A stretch of 64,000 nucleotides of DNA from Carnobacterium_B sp045617425 (GTDB taxonomy: Bacteria; Bacillota; Bacilli; Lactobacillales; Carnobacteriaceae). This document shows positions 16,576 to 25,456 of the stretch, piece by piece (the stretch's first letter is position 1; each line of letters opens with the position of its first letter). Below the pieces are notes generated by a model. The model had not been told where the DNA came from, ran no database searches, and saw nothing but the letters and a program-made list of their open reading frames with translations. The stretch is taken from the NCBI RefSeq assembly GCF_045617425.1, contig NZ_JAZLIO010000003.1, positions 62,001 to 126,000 of the forward strand. Direction: 5' to 3'. The position numbers and the translations under genes are program-made.

Positions 16576-18924
16576 GTGAAAGGATACGCTCTTTTTTCAG
16601 CTATTTCTTGTTTGTTGTGCGCTATTGTTATTTTAAACCCTAATTGGTTAAGTGTTTTTATATTCCTGATGTGGTTGATTCGATTGTTATTTACACATAG
16701 AAAAAAATGGCTCATCTATTGTTGTTTGTTCATGAGTGTAACAGCTTTTTTTGTAGGGATAGAAAAGTACAACAATCAAACGCGTCTTTCGATGGATACT
16801 CAAAATTTTTTGCTTGAAATGGATCCCAATCAACTAAAAATCGATGGCGATCAAGTGCAATTTTACGGTACAGTTAATCAAGCTGGAGAAACGCTAAAAC
16901 GTTCTGAGAAAATTGTTGTTTTTTATCGTTTATCTACTAAAGAAGAAAAAGAGTATTGGGAAAAGCAACAAAAAATAGCAAAGTTTATAGTGATAGGATC
17001 TTTAACGAAACCTGAAAAAAATAGGAACTTAAATCAATTTGATTATCAGCGATATTTGTCTCATAACAAAATTCATTGGATACTAGAGGCAACATCAATT
17101 AAAGCGTATTCTGGAACTGAGAAACAAACTTTTTTAGATCTATTTAACTTAAAAAATATCAGACAAACTGTCTTGATTCACATTGAAAGTAAAACATCCG
17201 TTACTGTGTCAAGTTACATAAAAACCCTATTGTTCGCAGATACTAGTTCTATTGATGATCAAGTAATGAATGGATACAAGGAAGTCGGAATTATCCATTT
17301 ATTAAGTATTTCAGGCGTACATATCCAATTTCTAATAGCTGGTCTTACTTACATTCTATGGCGAATGGGGATAACACGTGAGCACACTTATCTTCTTTTA
17401 ATTATTTTTCTTCCCATATATGGAAGTTTGACCGGTTGGGGAACCAGTATTTTTAGAGCTGTTTTGATGAGTCTGATCCGTCAGACGGGTTCAAGGATAC
17501 GTAGACCTATTTCCGGATTAGATGCGTGGTCATGGACACTGATTATCGGGCTTTGGATAGATCCTTATCAATTATTTTCTGTTGGTTTTCAATTGAGCTA
17601 TCTACTTAGTTTAACCTTGATTTTATTTTCAACCTCGTTGTTCAATCAATCAAAATATAGCATTATCAATAGTTTATTTATTTCTTTTATTTTAACCCTT
17701 ATCTCTATACCGATTCTCAGTTTCCATTTTTTTGAGTTTTCGTGGATTGGAATGTTTGCGAATTTGCTCTTTGTTCCATTATTTACGTGGTTTATTATGC
17801 CCTTGATGATTTTATTGTTTTTTAGTTCCTATTTTTTTTCGGGAACACTGTTTTTCCAGTTTCTTATACACTTGGCGGAACAATTGTTGGGTACGATAGA
17901 ATGGCTGGTATTAAAAATCAGACTTTTTCCATATGGTACGATTGTTACAGGAAAAGTTCCTTTGATGTTATTTAGTGTAACGATCATTGTCATGGTTTTC
18001 TTTTTGATCGCATTAGAACAGCAAAAGAAAAAGAAACGAGCTCTTATTTTATTGTTAACTGTTTTTATAGTCTTTATTCAGTATCAAAAGTACAGTCCAT
18101 TTGGAGAAGTTTTGATACTAGATGTAGGCCAGGGAGATGCGACTTTAATTAAAGAACCTTTTGGAAAAGGTGTCTATCTAATAGATACAGGCGGAGCATT
18201 AGCATTTGAAAAAGAAGAATGGCAAATAAGAAAAACCCAGTCAACAGTGTCAAGCCGTGTGTTGATTCCGGTGATTAAATCTTTAGGTGTAACCCAATTA
18301 GACCAAGTGTTGATTACTCATGGAGACGAAGACCACATGGGTGAATTAATCGAACTAGCTCAGAGTATTGAAATTAAAGAACTTATTTTCCCAATAGGGA
18401 CAACTAAAAAACAATCATTTTTTGATGCAGCTCAAGCATTAGCAAAAAGTGGTGTGTCCTTACGTGAAGTCAGTGCTAAACGATCACGAGATCAACTTTT
18501 CGGACCCTCTTTAGCTGTTTTGTGGCCCTTAGACAATGGTGAAGGTGAAAACAATGATTCGCTTGTATTGTATGGGAAAATTGGTCAGTTTAATTGGATT
18601 TTCACAGGGGATATTGAAGAATTGGGAGAAGCAGAGATAACGACTCTTTACCCTAATCTAAAAGTGGATATTTTAAAAGTAGCACATCATGGAAGCCAAA
18701 CGTCAACTAGTGATCATTTCATTAAAAGGATAAAACCAAAAATAGCTTTGATATCTTGTGGGTTAAACAATCGCTACAATCATCCAAATGAGGACGTGCT
18801 AGATCGATTGGCTTCATTAAATACAACGGTTTATCGAACAGATTTACAAGGAAGTTTTAGGTATACCTACGCCGATTATTTACACCAAGGATTAGAAAAT
18901 GACTTTCAAACGATCTTAAAATAA
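16576..18924 (+). CDS. comEC: DNA internalisation channel ComEC/Rec2
   Basis: A 782-residue polytopic protein forming the membrane channel for single-stranded transforming DNA. N-terminal membrane segments and a soluble DUF4131-like region are followed by the ComEC core (SISGVHIQFL, GWGTSIFRAVLMSLI) and a C-terminal metallo-beta-lactamase domain with LDVGQGDATLI, HGDEDHMGE and VAHHGSQTS, probably the nuclease. All metal ligands appear present. The GTG at 16576 is the first codon after the comEB stop, in the same frame, and has no clear ribosome site of its own, so translation is probably coupled to comEB. Confidence 0.94.
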   Translation: MKGYALFSAISCLLCAIVILNPNWLSVFIFLMWLIRLLFTHRKKWLIYCCLFMSVTAFFVGIEKYNNQTRLSMDTQNFLLEMDPNQLKIDGDQVQFYGTVNQAGETLKRSEKIVVFYRLSTKEEKEYWEKQQKIAKFIVIGSLTKPEKNRNLNQFDYQRYLSHNKIHWILEATSIKAYSGTEKQTFLDLFNLKNIRQTVLIHIESKTSVTVSSYIKTLLFADTSSIDDQVMNGYKEVGIIHLLSISGVHIQFLIAGLTYILWRMGITREHTYLLLIIFLPIYGSLTGWGTSIFRAVLMSLIRQTGSRIRRPISGLDAWSWTLIIGLWIDPYQLFSVGFQLSYLLSLTLILFSTSLFNQSKYSIINSLFISFILTLISIPILSFHFFEFSWIGMFANLLFVPLFTWFIMPLMILLFFSSYFFSGTLFFQFLIHLAEQLLGTIEWLVLKIRLFPYGTIVTGKVPLMLFSVTIIVMVFFLIALEQQKKKKRALILLLTVFIVFIQYQKYSPFGEVLILDVGQGDATLIKEPFGKGVYLIDTGGALAFEKEEWQIRKTQSTVSSRVLIPVIKSLGVTQLDQVLITHGDEDHMGELIELAQSIEIKELIFPIGTTKKQSFFDAAQALAKSGVSLREVSAKRSRDQLFGPSLAVLWPLDNGEGENNDSLVLYGKIGQFNWIFTGDIEELGEAEITTLYPNLKVDILKVAHHGSQTSTSDHFIKRIKPKIALISCGLNNRYNHPNEDVLDRLASLNTTVYRTDLQGSFRYTYADYLHQGLENDFQTILK

Positions 18925-18937
18925 ATTAAAAATAGGC

Positions 18938-18966
18938 TTGCAAAATAAATTAATGCTTTGTACCAT
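18938..18966 (+). promoter_or_regulatory. holA promoter
   Basis: TTGCAA (18938-18943), 17-base spacer, TACCAT (18961-18966). Confidence 0.5.
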
Positions 18967-18996
18967 TAAGGTAATACAAGAAAGTGGTGGAACAGA

Positions 18997-20055
18997 GTGA
19001 ATTTTGTATCAGAATTAGCAAAAATAAAAAACGGCACGATTGCCCATGTTTACATTGTATTAGGAACAGAATCCTATTTAGCAAGCGTAGCTAGAAAAAC
19101 ATTGTTGGATTCATTACTTAGCGCAGAAGAACTGGAATTAAACTACGGTGCTTACGATATGGAAGAAGTTTCGATTGGAACAGCCTTAGAGGATGCAGAA
19201 TCGATTCCGTTTTTTGGCGATCGTCGTCTCGTTTTTGTAGACAGACCTGTCTTCTTAACAGGTGATAAAACAAAATTAAAGACAGAACATGATGTAAAAT
19301 GGTTAGAAAGTTACTTAACTCATCCTTCTGAATCAACGACACTTGTATTCTTTGCCCCGTATGAAAAATTGGATGAACGCAAAAAAATAACTAAATTACT
19401 AAAAAAAACAGCTACTATAATAGAGGTAAATGCATTATCAGAAAAAGATATGCGAAAATACATCAAGGATACTATAATAAATGAAGAATACCGTTATTCA
19501 CCAGAAGCGTTTGAATTATTTATTCAATTAACAGATGCGAAATTATCTGTAGCAATGGGAGAATTGCCGAAACTTTTCATTTATGCTCAAGATACTAAAT
19601 TTATTACACTAGATGCAGTTCAAGAATTAGTGGCTAAGTCATTAGAACAAAATATTTTTGCGCTGAATGAATACGTTTTGAAAAAAGACGTAGGACAAGC
19701 CCTTAATTTATACCAAGATTTATTATTACAAAAAGAGGATCCTATTAAAATAAATGCGATTATGACCTCTCAATTTAGATTGCTTATCCAAGTCAAAATT
19801 TTAGAAAAAAAAGGGTATCAGCAAGGAGACATTGCCAAACAATTAAAAACGCACCCCTATCGTGTGAAATTAGCTATTCAACAAATGAGAAAAATTGAGG
19901 AGCATTCATTAATCGAAGCGTACAATGGATTGATTGATGCTGAGTATAGACTGAAGACAGGAAAAGGCGATAAAGAAATGCAATTTGAATTATTCGTTCT
20001 GCAGTATGCGCAAAAAAAGACAGTGAATAGAGATCAATCCAAGCGTTTAAGATAA
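18997..20055 (+). CDS. holA: DNA polymerase III delta subunit
   Basis: A 352-residue clamp-loader subunit that opens the beta sliding clamp. AHVYIVLGTESYLASVARK at the N-terminus, SIPFFGDRRLVFV and a C-terminal helical collar domain ending in a Lys/Arg-rich tail match the Firmicutes HolA family. GTG 18997 follows a weak AAGTGGTGG site. The order comEC-holA-rpsT is conserved in Bacillus (yqeN). Confidence 0.93.
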   Translation: MNFVSELAKIKNGTIAHVYIVLGTESYLASVARKTLLDSLLSAEELELNYGAYDMEEVSIGTALEDAESIPFFGDRRLVFVDRPVFLTGDKTKLKTEHDVKWLESYLTHPSESTTLVFFAPYEKLDERKKITKLLKKTATIIEVNALSEKDMRKYIKDTIINEEYRYSPEAFELFIQLTDAKLSVAMGELPKLFIYAQDTKFITLDAVQELVAKSLEQNIFALNEYVLKKDVGQALNLYQDLLLQKEDPIKINAIMTSQFRLLIQVKILEKKGYQQGDIAKQLKTHPYRVKLAIQQMRKIEEHSLIEAYNGLIDAEYRLKTGKGDKEMQFELFVLQYAQKKTVNRDQSKRLR

Positions 20056-20091
20056 TCAAGCTATCAAGTAAAAAAACTTTACACATTTTTA

Positions 20092-20120
20092 TTGCATTGA
20101 AGCTTGTCTTTATGTATAAT
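20092..20120 (+). promoter_or_regulatory. rpsT promoter
   Basis: TTGCAT (20092-20097), 17-base spacer, consensus TATAAT (20115-20120). Strong, as expected for a ribosomal protein gene. Confidence 0.8.
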
Positions 20121-20187
20121 TGAATTTGTTGAAACAACTAGAATAGACTATTTTAAGTTGTAAATAATTGAAAGTGGGGTGAATCAA

Positions 20188-20442
20188 ATGCCAAACATCG
20201 AAGCTGCAATCAAACGTGTCCGTACTTCTGAAAAATCAGCTGTACAAAACAACGTTCAAAAAAGTTCAATGCGTACTGCTATTAAAAAATATGTTCAATC
20301 TATTGAAGCAGGTAACGAAAATTCTGAACAATTACTTAAAGAAGCAATCAAAGCAATTGACATGGCTGCATCTAAAGGATTGATTCATAAAAATAAAGCT
20401 AACCGTGACAAATCTCGTTTAACTGCTAAATTAGCTAAATAA
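20188..20442 (+). CDS. rpsT: 30S ribosomal protein S20
   Basis: An 84-residue basic protein that binds 16S rRNA early in 30S assembly. The N-terminus MPNIEAAIKRVRTSEKSAVQN and the C-terminal KGLIHKNKANRDKSRLT are the standard S20 signatures. ATG 20188 is used; the in-frame GTG at 20179 overlaps the AAAGTGGGGTG ribosome site. Has its own promoter and terminator. Confidence 0.97.
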   Translation: MPNIEAAIKRVRTSEKSAVQNNVQKSSMRTAIKKYVQSIEAGNENSEQLLKEAIKAIDMAASKGLIHKNKANRDKSRLTAKLAK

Positions 20443-20468
20443 GAGGTCATTGTTATAAAGTGTAAGTA

Positions 20469-20513
20469 AAAAAGCCTCAAGTCTTGAGTATTCAAGATTT
20501 GAGGCTTTTTTAT
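20469..20513 (+). terminator. Terminator after rpsT
   Basis: A 19-bp stem with a single G-T wobble, AAAAGCCTCAA... / ...TTGAGGCTTTT, 4-nt loop and T tract. Confidence 0.9.
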
Positions 20514-20546
20514 TTTTTGAATACTAGTGAAGTTTTATCAAATTAG

Positions 20547-20575
20547 TTGTAAGAACACACGTTCAGTGCTAGAAT
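20547..20575 (+). promoter_or_regulatory. uvrB promoter
   Basis: TTGTAA (20547-20552), 17-base spacer, extended -10 TGC-TAGAAT (20570-20575). The spacer is almost filled by a LexA box. Confidence 0.75.
20552..20565. promoter_or_regulatory. LexA (SOS) box of uvrB
   Basis: AGAACACACGTTCA contains a perfect GAAC-N4-GTTC and fits the Firmicutes consensus CGAACRNRYGTTYG at all but the two outer bases. It sits between -35 and -10, where LexA binding would block RNA polymerase. Confidence 0.8.
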
Positions 20576-20657
20576 AATAAAATAGAATTGAAAAGGTGTG
20601 TCTTGAATTAGACAGGCTTCTTTTTATACTGAATAGAAGTGCGAGGAGGTACTTGAA

Positions 20658-22652
20658 ATGCCAAAAGACCAATTTGAACTGGTTTCTAAATACCAGCCTA
20701 GTGGTGATCAGCCGGATGCCATAAAAAAATTAATAAAAGGTATCGAAGCTGGAGAGAAAGAACAAACCTTATTAGGTGCCACAGGAACCGGAAAAACATT
20801 TACGGTCTCAAATGTTATTAAGGAAGTAAATAAGCCAACTTTAGTTATTGCACACAATAAAACTTTAGCAGGTCAATTATATGGAGAGTTTAAAGAATTT
20901 TTTCCTGATAACGCTGTAGAGTATTTTGTCAGCTATTATGACTACTATCAACCAGAAGCATATGTTCCTTCAAGTGATACCTTTATTGAAAAAGAATCAA
21001 GCGTTAACGATGAGATAGATAAACTGCGTCATTCCGCAACGAGCGCGTTGTTAGAACGGAGAGATGTCATTGTAGTAGCTTCAGTTTCATGTATCTATGG
21101 ACTAGTTAACCCTGAGGATTATCGAGATCACGTTCTGTCTTTACGCGTAGGTGCTGAAATGAATCGTGATGAGATGTTACGTCGTTTAGTCGACATGCAG
21201 TTTGAACGTAACGATATTGACTTTCAACGCGGACGCTTTCGTGTTAGAGGAGATGTCGTGGAAATTTTCTTAGCATCACGTGACAGTGAAGCAATACGTG
21301 TAGAGTTCTTTGGAGATGAAATTGATCGTATTAGAGAAGTAGACGTCTTAACAGGTGAAATCAAGGCCAATGTCCAACATGTCCCTATTTTTCCGGCCAC
21401 TCACTTTGTAGCGAACGATGAACAAACAAGATCTGCTATAAAAAATATCCAAGAAGAACTAGAAGAACGATTAAAAGTTTTACGAGCGGAAGATAAATTA
21501 ATTGAGGCTCAACGGTTAGAACAGCGAACAAACTATGATTTGGAAATGTTGTTGGAAATGGGGTATTGTTCAGGAATTGAAAATTACTCTAGACACATGG
21601 ATGGACGTAAACCTGGTGAAGCACCTTATACACTAATTGATTTCTTCCCAGATGATTTTCTGATTGTGATAGATGAGTCTCATATCACGATGTCCCAAAT
21701 TAGAGGGATGTATAATGGCGATAGAGCTAGAAAAGAACAATTGATTGAGTATGGTTTCAGATTGCCGAGTGCTTTGGATAACCGTCCGCTTCGCCTGGAA
21801 GAATTCGAAAACCACGTAAATCAAATTATGTACATTTCGGCAACGCCAGGACCTTATGAATTGGAACGCGCTCCAGAAGTTATTGAACAAATCATTCGTC
21901 CTACAGGATTATTAGATCCAATTATTGAAGTGCGTCCAATCAAAGGTCAAATTGATGATTTGATTGGCGAAATAAATGAACGAACTGAAAAAAATGAGCG
22001 AGTATTTATTACTACATTAACTAAAAAGATGTCAGAAGATCTAACGGATTATTTGAAAGAGGTTGGAATCAAAGTTGCCTACTTGCATAGTGAGATAAAA
22101 ACATTAGAACGAACCGAGATCATTCGAAATCTGCGTTTAGGTGTATACGACGTATTGATCGGAATCAACTTGCTACGTGAAGGTATCGATGTCCCAGAAG
22201 TATCGTTAGTTATTATTTTAGATGCAGATAAAGAAGGCTTCTTAAGAAGTGAACGTTCTCTTGTACAGACGATTGGTAGGGCTGCACGTAATGAAAACGG
22301 GAAAGTTATTATGTATGCGGACCGTATCACAGACTCTATGAGAGCCGCTATATCAGAGACTGAGAGGCGTCGTGAAACCCAAGAAGAATACAATGAAAAA
22401 CATGGCATTACGCCTAAAACAATTATCAAAGATATTCGTGATTTGATCTCGATTACTTCAGTAGTAGAAGGTGACGATGAGGGAGCATCTGGATTAGAAA
22501 ATATTGCTAAGATGACGAGAGAGCAGCGTCTAGAGCTGATTGATGGTATGGAAGTTGAAATGAAGGTGGCAGCAAAAGAATTAAACTTCGAAAAAGCGGC
22601 TAATATAAGAGATATGATTTTAGAAATAACGGCACAGTATAAATTAAAATAA
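20658..22652 (+). CDS. uvrB: UvrABC excinuclease subunit B
   Basis: A 664-residue damage-recognition helicase-like subunit of nucleotide excision repair. Walker A GATGTGKTF near the N-terminus, the beta-hairpin region SYYDYYQPEAYVP, helicase motifs DESH, SATPGPYE and LVQTIGRAARN, and a C-terminal UVR motif (MTREQRLELIDGMEVEMKVA) for UvrC contact are all present. ATG 20658 follows GAGGAGG. The LexA box in its promoter implies induction by DNA damage. uvrA is not adjacent: rpsO follows with its own promoter. Confidence 0.97.
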   Translation: MPKDQFELVSKYQPSGDQPDAIKKLIKGIEAGEKEQTLLGATGTGKTFTVSNVIKEVNKPTLVIAHNKTLAGQLYGEFKEFFPDNAVEYFVSYYDYYQPEAYVPSSDTFIEKESSVNDEIDKLRHSATSALLERRDVIVVASVSCIYGLVNPEDYRDHVLSLRVGAEMNRDEMLRRLVDMQFERNDIDFQRGRFRVRGDVVEIFLASRDSEAIRVEFFGDEIDRIREVDVLTGEIKANVQHVPIFPATHFVANDEQTRSAIKNIQEELEERLKVLRAEDKLIEAQRLEQRTNYDLEMLLEMGYCSGIENYSRHMDGRKPGEAPYTLIDFFPDDFLIVIDESHITMSQIRGMYNGDRARKEQLIEYGFRLPSALDNRPLRLEEFENHVNQIMYISATPGPYELERAPEVIEQIIRPTGLLDPIIEVRPIKGQIDDLIGEINERTEKNERVFITTLTKKMSEDLTDYLKEVGIKVAYLHSEIKTLERTEIIRNLRLGVYDVLIGINLLREGIDVPEVSLVIILDADKEGFLRSERSLVQTIGRAARNENGKVIMYADRITDSMRAAISETERRRETQEEYNEKHGITPKTIIKDIRDLISITSVVEGDDEGASGLENIAKMTREQRLELIDGMEVEMKVAAKELNFEKAANIRDMILEITAQYKLK

Positions 22653-22705
22653 AGGTACAGAAGAATGAAACAAATCGATTAAAAATGGAAAAACCGATTA
22701 AAAAC

Positions 22706-22734
22706 TTGCAATTTCTTATAGATTCTAGTAAAAT
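22706..22734 (+). promoter_or_regulatory. rpsO promoter
   Basis: TTGCAA (22706-22711), 17-base spacer, TAAAAT (22729-22734). The roughly 90-base leader that follows may carry the S15 autoregulatory site known for other bacteria, but I cannot fold it with certainty. Confidence 0.75.
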
Positions 22735-22829
22735 TTAATTGTGTACTAAACACATACCTTTTACTTGGTAAAACGAATCACCAACGTCTACTCAGTAAGA
22801 GGAAAAATTGAGGAAAGAGGTGCTTAGAA

Positions 22830-23099
22830 ATGTCAATTTCTAAAGAACGCAAAAATGAGATCATCAAAGAATACGCAATCCACGAAGGAGATACAGGTTC
22901 TCCCGAAGTACAAGTTGCTGTATTAACAGCTGAAATCAATCATTTAAACGAACACGCACGTGTTCACAAAAAAGACCACCATTCTTACCGTGGGCTTATG
23001 AAAAAAATTGGTCACCGTCGTAACTTGCTTGCGTACCTACGCAACAAAGATATTACTCGTTACCGTGAATTGATTCAAAGATTAGGTCTACGTCGTTAA
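22830..23099 (+). CDS. rpsO: 30S ribosomal protein S15
   Basis: An 89-residue primary 16S rRNA-binding protein. TGSPEVQVAVLTAEINHLNE and DHHSYRGLMKKIGHRRNLL are hallmark S15 segments. ATG 22830 follows GAGGAAAGAGG. The rpsO-pnp neighbourhood is conserved across bacteria. Confidence 0.98.
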   Translation: MSISKERKNEIIKEYAIHEGDTGSPEVQVAVLTAEINHLNEHARVHKKDHHSYRGLMKKIGHRRNLLAYLRNKDITRYRELIQRLGLRR

Positions 23100-23117
23100 T
23101 TTTTCGTAGTCTATTTA

Positions 23118-23150
23118 GAAGCGAGGTTCTAACGAATCTCGCTTCATTTT
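23118..23150 (+). terminator. Terminator after rpsO
   Basis: A 12-bp stem GAAGCGAGGTTC / GAATCTCGCTTC with one wobble and a 4-nt loop, followed by a broken T tract (ATTTTGTTTG), so termination may be partial. Confidence 0.65.
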
Positions 23151-23196
23151 GTTTGTAAAAGAAAAAAGCTATTTATTTTGTTGTCCATCCTACTAT

Positions 23197-23237
23197 ACAA
23201 ATGTGAGTGTTTAATCAGCTTAAATGCTGACATTTGT
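23197..23237 (+). promoter_or_regulatory. Leader hairpin of pnp
   Basis: ACAAATGTGAG (23197-23207) pairs with CTGACATTTGT (23227-23237) apart from one G-G mismatch; a smaller CAGC/GCTG stem competes with the loop. In E. coli a stem-loop in the pnp leader is cleaved for autoregulation; a similar role here is inference. Confidence 0.4.
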
Positions 23238-23295
23238 TTAGTAGTCTGTTTGGAAAAAACGAATAAAAGCTTTAATAAAAGGAGAAATGCACACA

Positions 23296-25404
23296 ATGAC
23301 AGAGAAACAAGTTTTTACTAAAGAATGGGCAGGTCGTACACTAGAAGTTGAAGTTGGACAATTAGCAAAACAAGCTAATGGTGCAGCATTGATTCGCTAT
23401 AACGATACTGTAGTGCTATCTGCAGCAGTAGCTAGTAAAAAAGCGAAAGACGTAGATTTCTTTCCTTTAACAGTAAATTACGATGAAAAAATGTATTCAG
23501 TCGGTAAAATACCAGGTGGTTTTATTAAGCGAGAAGCACGCCCAAGTGAAGCGGCTACTTTAACAGCTCGATTAATTGACCGTCCGATTCGTCCGATGTT
23601 TGCAGAAGGATTTCGTAATGAAGTTCAAATTACAAATACTGTAATGTCTGTAGATCAAAATTGTTCACCAGCTTTTTCAGCAATGTTTGGTTCTTCTTTA
23701 TCACTTGCTATTTCAGATATTCCGTTTAACGGACCGATTGCAAGTGTTGATGTAGGCCGTGTAGACGGAGAATACATCATTAATCCAACTCTTGAGCAAG
23801 AAGCATTATCAGACATTCATTTAACAGTTGCAGGAACTAAAGATGCAATTAACATGGTTGAAAGTGGAGCTGCTGAAGTTTCAGAAGAAGATATGCTTGG
23901 TGCTTTAATGTTTGGTCATAAAGCCATTCAAGAATTAGTGGCTTTCCAAGAAGAAATCGTAGCTGTTATTGGAAAAGAAAAAATGACTATTCAATTGTTG
24001 CAAATTGATGCAGATTTAGAAAAAGAAGTGAACGATGCTTTCCAAACTAAAATGATTGCTGCAATTCAAACCGAAGAAAAATTAGCTCGTGAAGAAAATA
24101 TCGAAGCGGTTAAAGAAGAAGCAATGACTTTTTACGAAGAAAAATATCAAGACAACGATGAAGCTAAACGAATCAATAAAGAAGTAAAACAAATTGTTGA
24201 AGACATGGAAAAGAATGAAGTTCGTCGTTTGATTACAGTTGACAAAATTAGACCAGATGGCCGTAAAATTGATGAAATTCGTTCTTTATCTTCAGAAATT
24301 GGATTATTGCCAAGAGCACATGGTTCTGGTTTATTCACTCGTGGACAAACTCAAGCATTGTCTATAGCTACTTTAGCACCACTAGGCGAACATCAAATTA
24401 TTGATGGTTTAGGAATTGAAAACAGCAAACGATTCATCCATCACTACAACTTCCCTCAATACTCAGTTGGAAGTACTGGACCGTCACGTGGACCAGGCCG
24501 TCGTGAAATTGGACATGGGGCGTTAGGAGAACGTGCATTAGCACAAGTTATCCCTAGCGAAGAAGATTTTCCATACATGATTCGTTTAGTTGCTGAAGTT
24601 TTAGAGTCAAATGGATCTTCATCACAAGCAAGCATTTGTGCAGGTACTCTAGCTTTAATGGATGCAGGTGTTCCAATCAAAGCTCCAGTAGCTGGTATTG
24701 CAATGGGACTTGTTAAAGAAGGCGAAAACTATACTGTCTTAACAGATATCCAAGGTTTAGAAGATCATTTAGGCGATATGGACTTTAAAGTGGCGGGTAC
24801 GAGCAAAGGAATCACTGCTCTTCAAATGGATATTAAAATTGAAGGTATCACACAACAAATTTTAGAAGAAGCATTAACTCAAGCTAAAAAAGCTAGAATG
24901 GAAATTCTTGATGAATTAATTTCTACAATTGCTGAGCCACATGAAGAATTAAGTGCATACGCTCCTAAAATTGAAATGATGCAAATCAAACCGGAAAAAA
25001 TCAAAGTTGTTATTGGCCGTGGTGGTGACCAAATTAATGCTATTATTGATGAAACCGGCGTTAAAATTGATATCGATCAAGAAGGAAATATCAGTATTGC
25101 ATCTGAAGACGCAGCTATGATTAGACGCGCTAAAGAAATTATTGAAGAATTAACAAAAGATATCGAAGTTGGTAAAATTTATTCAGGAAAAGTAAAACGA
25201 ATTGAAAAATTTGGAGCTTTTGTTGAAATTGCTAAAGGAAAAGATGGATTAGTTCATATTTCTGAATTAGCTAACGAACGTGTCGCTAAAGTTGAAGATG
25301 TTTTGACTTTAGGTGAAGTAATGGACGTTAAAGTTATCGAAATCGATAAACAAGGAAGAATTAACCTTTCTCGCAAAGTGTTGTTAACAACCGAAGAAGC
25401 TTAA
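23296..25404 (+). CDS. pnp: Polynucleotide phosphorylase
   Basis: A 702-residue trimeric 3'-5' phosphorolytic exoribonuclease of the RNA degradosome, also active in competence and cold response in Bacillus. Two RNase PH domains flank a helical linker (FFPLTVNYDEKMYSVGKIPG; FPQYSVGSTGPSRGPGRREI). A C-terminal KH domain (VVIGRGGDQINAI) and an S1 domain (GKIYSGKVKRIEKFGAFVEI) complete it. ATG 23296 (MTEKQVFTKEW) is preferred because ATG 23287 is only 2 bases after the AGGAG site. Confidence 0.97.
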   Translation: MTEKQVFTKEWAGRTLEVEVGQLAKQANGAALIRYNDTVVLSAAVASKKAKDVDFFPLTVNYDEKMYSVGKIPGGFIKREARPSEAATLTARLIDRPIRPMFAEGFRNEVQITNTVMSVDQNCSPAFSAMFGSSLSLAISDIPFNGPIASVDVGRVDGEYIINPTLEQEALSDIHLTVAGTKDAINMVESGAAEVSEEDMLGALMFGHKAIQELVAFQEEIVAVIGKEKMTIQLLQIDADLEKEVNDAFQTKMIAAIQTEEKLAREENIEAVKEEAMTFYEEKYQDNDEAKRINKEVKQIVEDMEKNEVRRLITVDKIRPDGRKIDEIRSLSSEIGLLPRAHGSGLFTRGQTQALSIATLAPLGEHQIIDGLGIENSKRFIHHYNFPQYSVGSTGPSRGPGRREIGHGALGERALAQVIPSEEDFPYMIRLVAEVLESNGSSSQASICAGTLALMDAGVPIKAPVAGIAMGLVKEGENYTVLTDIQGLEDHLGDMDFKVAGTSKGITALQMDIKIEGITQQILEEALTQAKKARMEILDELISTIAEPHEELSAYAPKIEMMQIKPEKIKVVIGRGGDQINAIIDETGVKIDIDQEGNISIASEDAAMIRRAKEIIEELTKDIEVGKIYSGKVKRIEKFGAFVEIAKGKDGLVHISELANERVAKVEDVLTLGEVMDVKVIEIDKQGRINLSRKVLLTTEEA

Positions 25405-25414
25405 GAGAATAAAC

Positions 25415-25455
25415 AAAAAAAGAGCCTAATTTTAAAAAAATTGAGCTCTTTTTTT
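25415..25455. terminator. Terminator between convergent pnp and the hydrolase gene
   Basis: AAAAAGAGC ... GCTCTTTTT with A/T-rich extension of the stem. T tracts on both strands suggest it serves both genes. Confidence 0.85.
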
Positions 25456-25456
25456 G

